NCBI RefSeq assembly: GCF_019879105.1
Contig: NZ_CP082248.1
Span: forward strand, 744,001 to 808,000
Direction of reading: 5' to 3'
DNA: 64,000 nucleotides
Origin: Natrinema sp. SYSU A 869
Lineage (GTDB): Archaea; Halobacteriota; Halobacteria; Halobacteriales; Natrialbaceae
The position numbers and the translations under genes were made by a program. Shown one piece after another: positions 63,334 through 64,000 of the stretch. Position 1 is the stretch's first letter. Each line of letters begins with the position of its first letter. The notes beneath the pieces were generated by a model. The model searched no databases and was not told the origin of the DNA. It worked only from the letters and a program-made list of their open reading frames with translations.

Positions 63334-64000
63334 ATGCCATTCGAGTCCCTCGCCGAACCGAACTATCTCCGGAGCATCATCCAGGTCTCGCTGACGGTCA
63401 GTCTGACCGCCATCCTGTTGAGTACCCTCCTCAGTCTGCCGATCGCCTTCATCGTCGGCTTCGCGGACTTCCGCGGGAAGCGGCTGATCACGGCCGTCAT
63501 CAACACGGGGATGGGCTTTCCGAGCGTCGTCGTCGGACTGCTCGTCCTGATGGCCCTCTCGAACAGCGCCCCGCTCGGCGCGCTCGAACTCGTTTACACG
63601 CCCGAAGCCATGATCATCTCCCAGTGTGTCCTCGCTGCTCCAGTGATCACCGGCGTCGCCCTGTCGGCCATCGAGAGCGTCGACAACTCCGTCCGGGACG
63701 CGGCTTACGGTGTCGGCGGGACTCGAGCCGACGTTGCGCTGATCACTCTCAAGGAGGCGCGCTACGGCGTCGTGACCGGAATTCTCGCCGGCTTCGGCCG
63801 CGCGATCAGCGAGGTCGGCTCGGTCCTGATCGTCGGCGGCAACATCGCCTACGCCGACGGGACGTCGAAAACGCGGACGATCACAACCGCGATCACGCTC
63901 GAGACGCGCCGCGGCGAGTTCGAGACGGCGCTGGTGCTCGGTGCCGTGTTGCTGGTGCTCGTCTTGCTCGTCAACGGAATCGTCCTGCGGCTCGGAGGTC
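63334..64000 (+). CDS. tupB: Tungstate ABC transporter permease, partial
   Basis: Membrane permease partner of TupA, 222 codons visible from ATG 63334 ([20 protein letters not shown]), open to the window's end and so missing perhaps 10-20 residues. At least five membrane spans. [15 protein letters not shown] and the EAA-like loop [20 protein letters not shown], then [15 protein letters not shown], fit the TupB family. The ATPase gene tupC is presumably beyond the window. Confidence 0.9.
   Translation, partial: MPFESLAEPNYLRSIIQVSLTVSLTAILLSTLLSLPIAFIVGFADFRGKRLITAVINTGMGFPSVVVGLLVLMALSNSAPLGALELVYTPEAMIISQCVLAAPVITGVALSAIESVDNSVRDAAYGVGGTRADVALITLKEARYGVVTGILAGFGRAISEVGSVLIVGGNIAYADGTSKTRTITTAITLETRRGEFETALVLGAVLLVLVLLVNGIVLRLGG

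Noticed and set aside
1-64000. CRISPR arrays, tRNA or rRNA genes
   Set aside because: No regularly spaced repeats, no cloverleaf-like sequence with a T-loop, and no rRNA-like stretch noticed in the window.

Overview
The window comes from a haloarchaeon (class Halobacteria). Proteins are strongly acidic, coding DNA is GC-rich, many genes have an archaeal TATA-like box about 25-30 bp before an apparently leaderless ATG, secreted proteins carry twin-arginine signals, the malate synthase is the haloarchaeal type, and the insertion sequences are haloarchaeal (ISH3, ISH8-like IS4, IS5, IS6, IS630, IS1341/TnpB). The density of mobile elements and broken genes suggests a plastic genomic region or a secondary replicon. 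That last point is inference.

Layout. 1-10.6 kb: acid-catabolism genes, with three enolase-superfamily proteins, a D-2-hydroxyacid dehydrogenase, a CaiB/BaiF CoA-transferase, a crotonase, an acyl-CoA dehydrogenase-like protein and a fused TRAP transporter. 10.8-12.0 kb: an internally deleted ISH8-like element with its 10-bp target duplication. 12.3-17.3 kb: more CoA-ester genes (MaoC hydratase, 3-hydroxyacyl-CoA dehydrogenase, glyoxalase-fold protein, crotonase) and a second 2-hydroxyacid dehydrogenase. 17.4-20.1 kb: nested mobile elements and a run of hairpins. 20.3-22.6 kb: malate synthase and an IclR regulator. 22.7-25.9 kb: an IS630 relic, a VOC protein, and dead DUF296 and malic-enzyme genes. 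26.1-39.5 kb: a lactate/glycolate module (GlcD-type oxidase, LutB, LutC, lactate permease, regulator) followed by a second permease-oxidase pair that is decaying and is cut by an IS630 element. 39.5-44.4 kb: a tight operon of amidohydrolase, Rieske protein, MmgE/PrpD protein and HTH regulator, divergent from a nitrilase. 44.8-48.2 kb: an Opu-type betaine/quaternary-amine ABC transporter. 48.3-58.9 kb: an accessory region with TnpB, integrases, two MITE-like elements, an AT-rich block of unknown and secreted proteins, and an ISH3 element. 59.1-64 kb: a zinc-ribbon protein, a PhoX/DUF839 protein and tungstate transporter genes tupA-tupB; tupB runs off the end.

How it fits together. The 1-22 kb genes could import sugar acids or other hydroxy acids, dehydrate or oxidise them, activate them as CoA esters and shorten them by a beta-oxidation-like route; malate synthase would take up glyoxylate. 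The 26-38 kb genes oxidise lactate or glycolate. The 39-48 kb genes look like uptake plus catabolism of a nitrogen-containing organic compound.

Caution. At least ten genes contain a single-base deletion, mostly inside short homopolymers, and each is restored by adding one base. This may be uncorrected sequencing error rather than biology. Genuine decay is also present (nonsense codons, internal deletions, IS truncations), so the two must be separated case by case.
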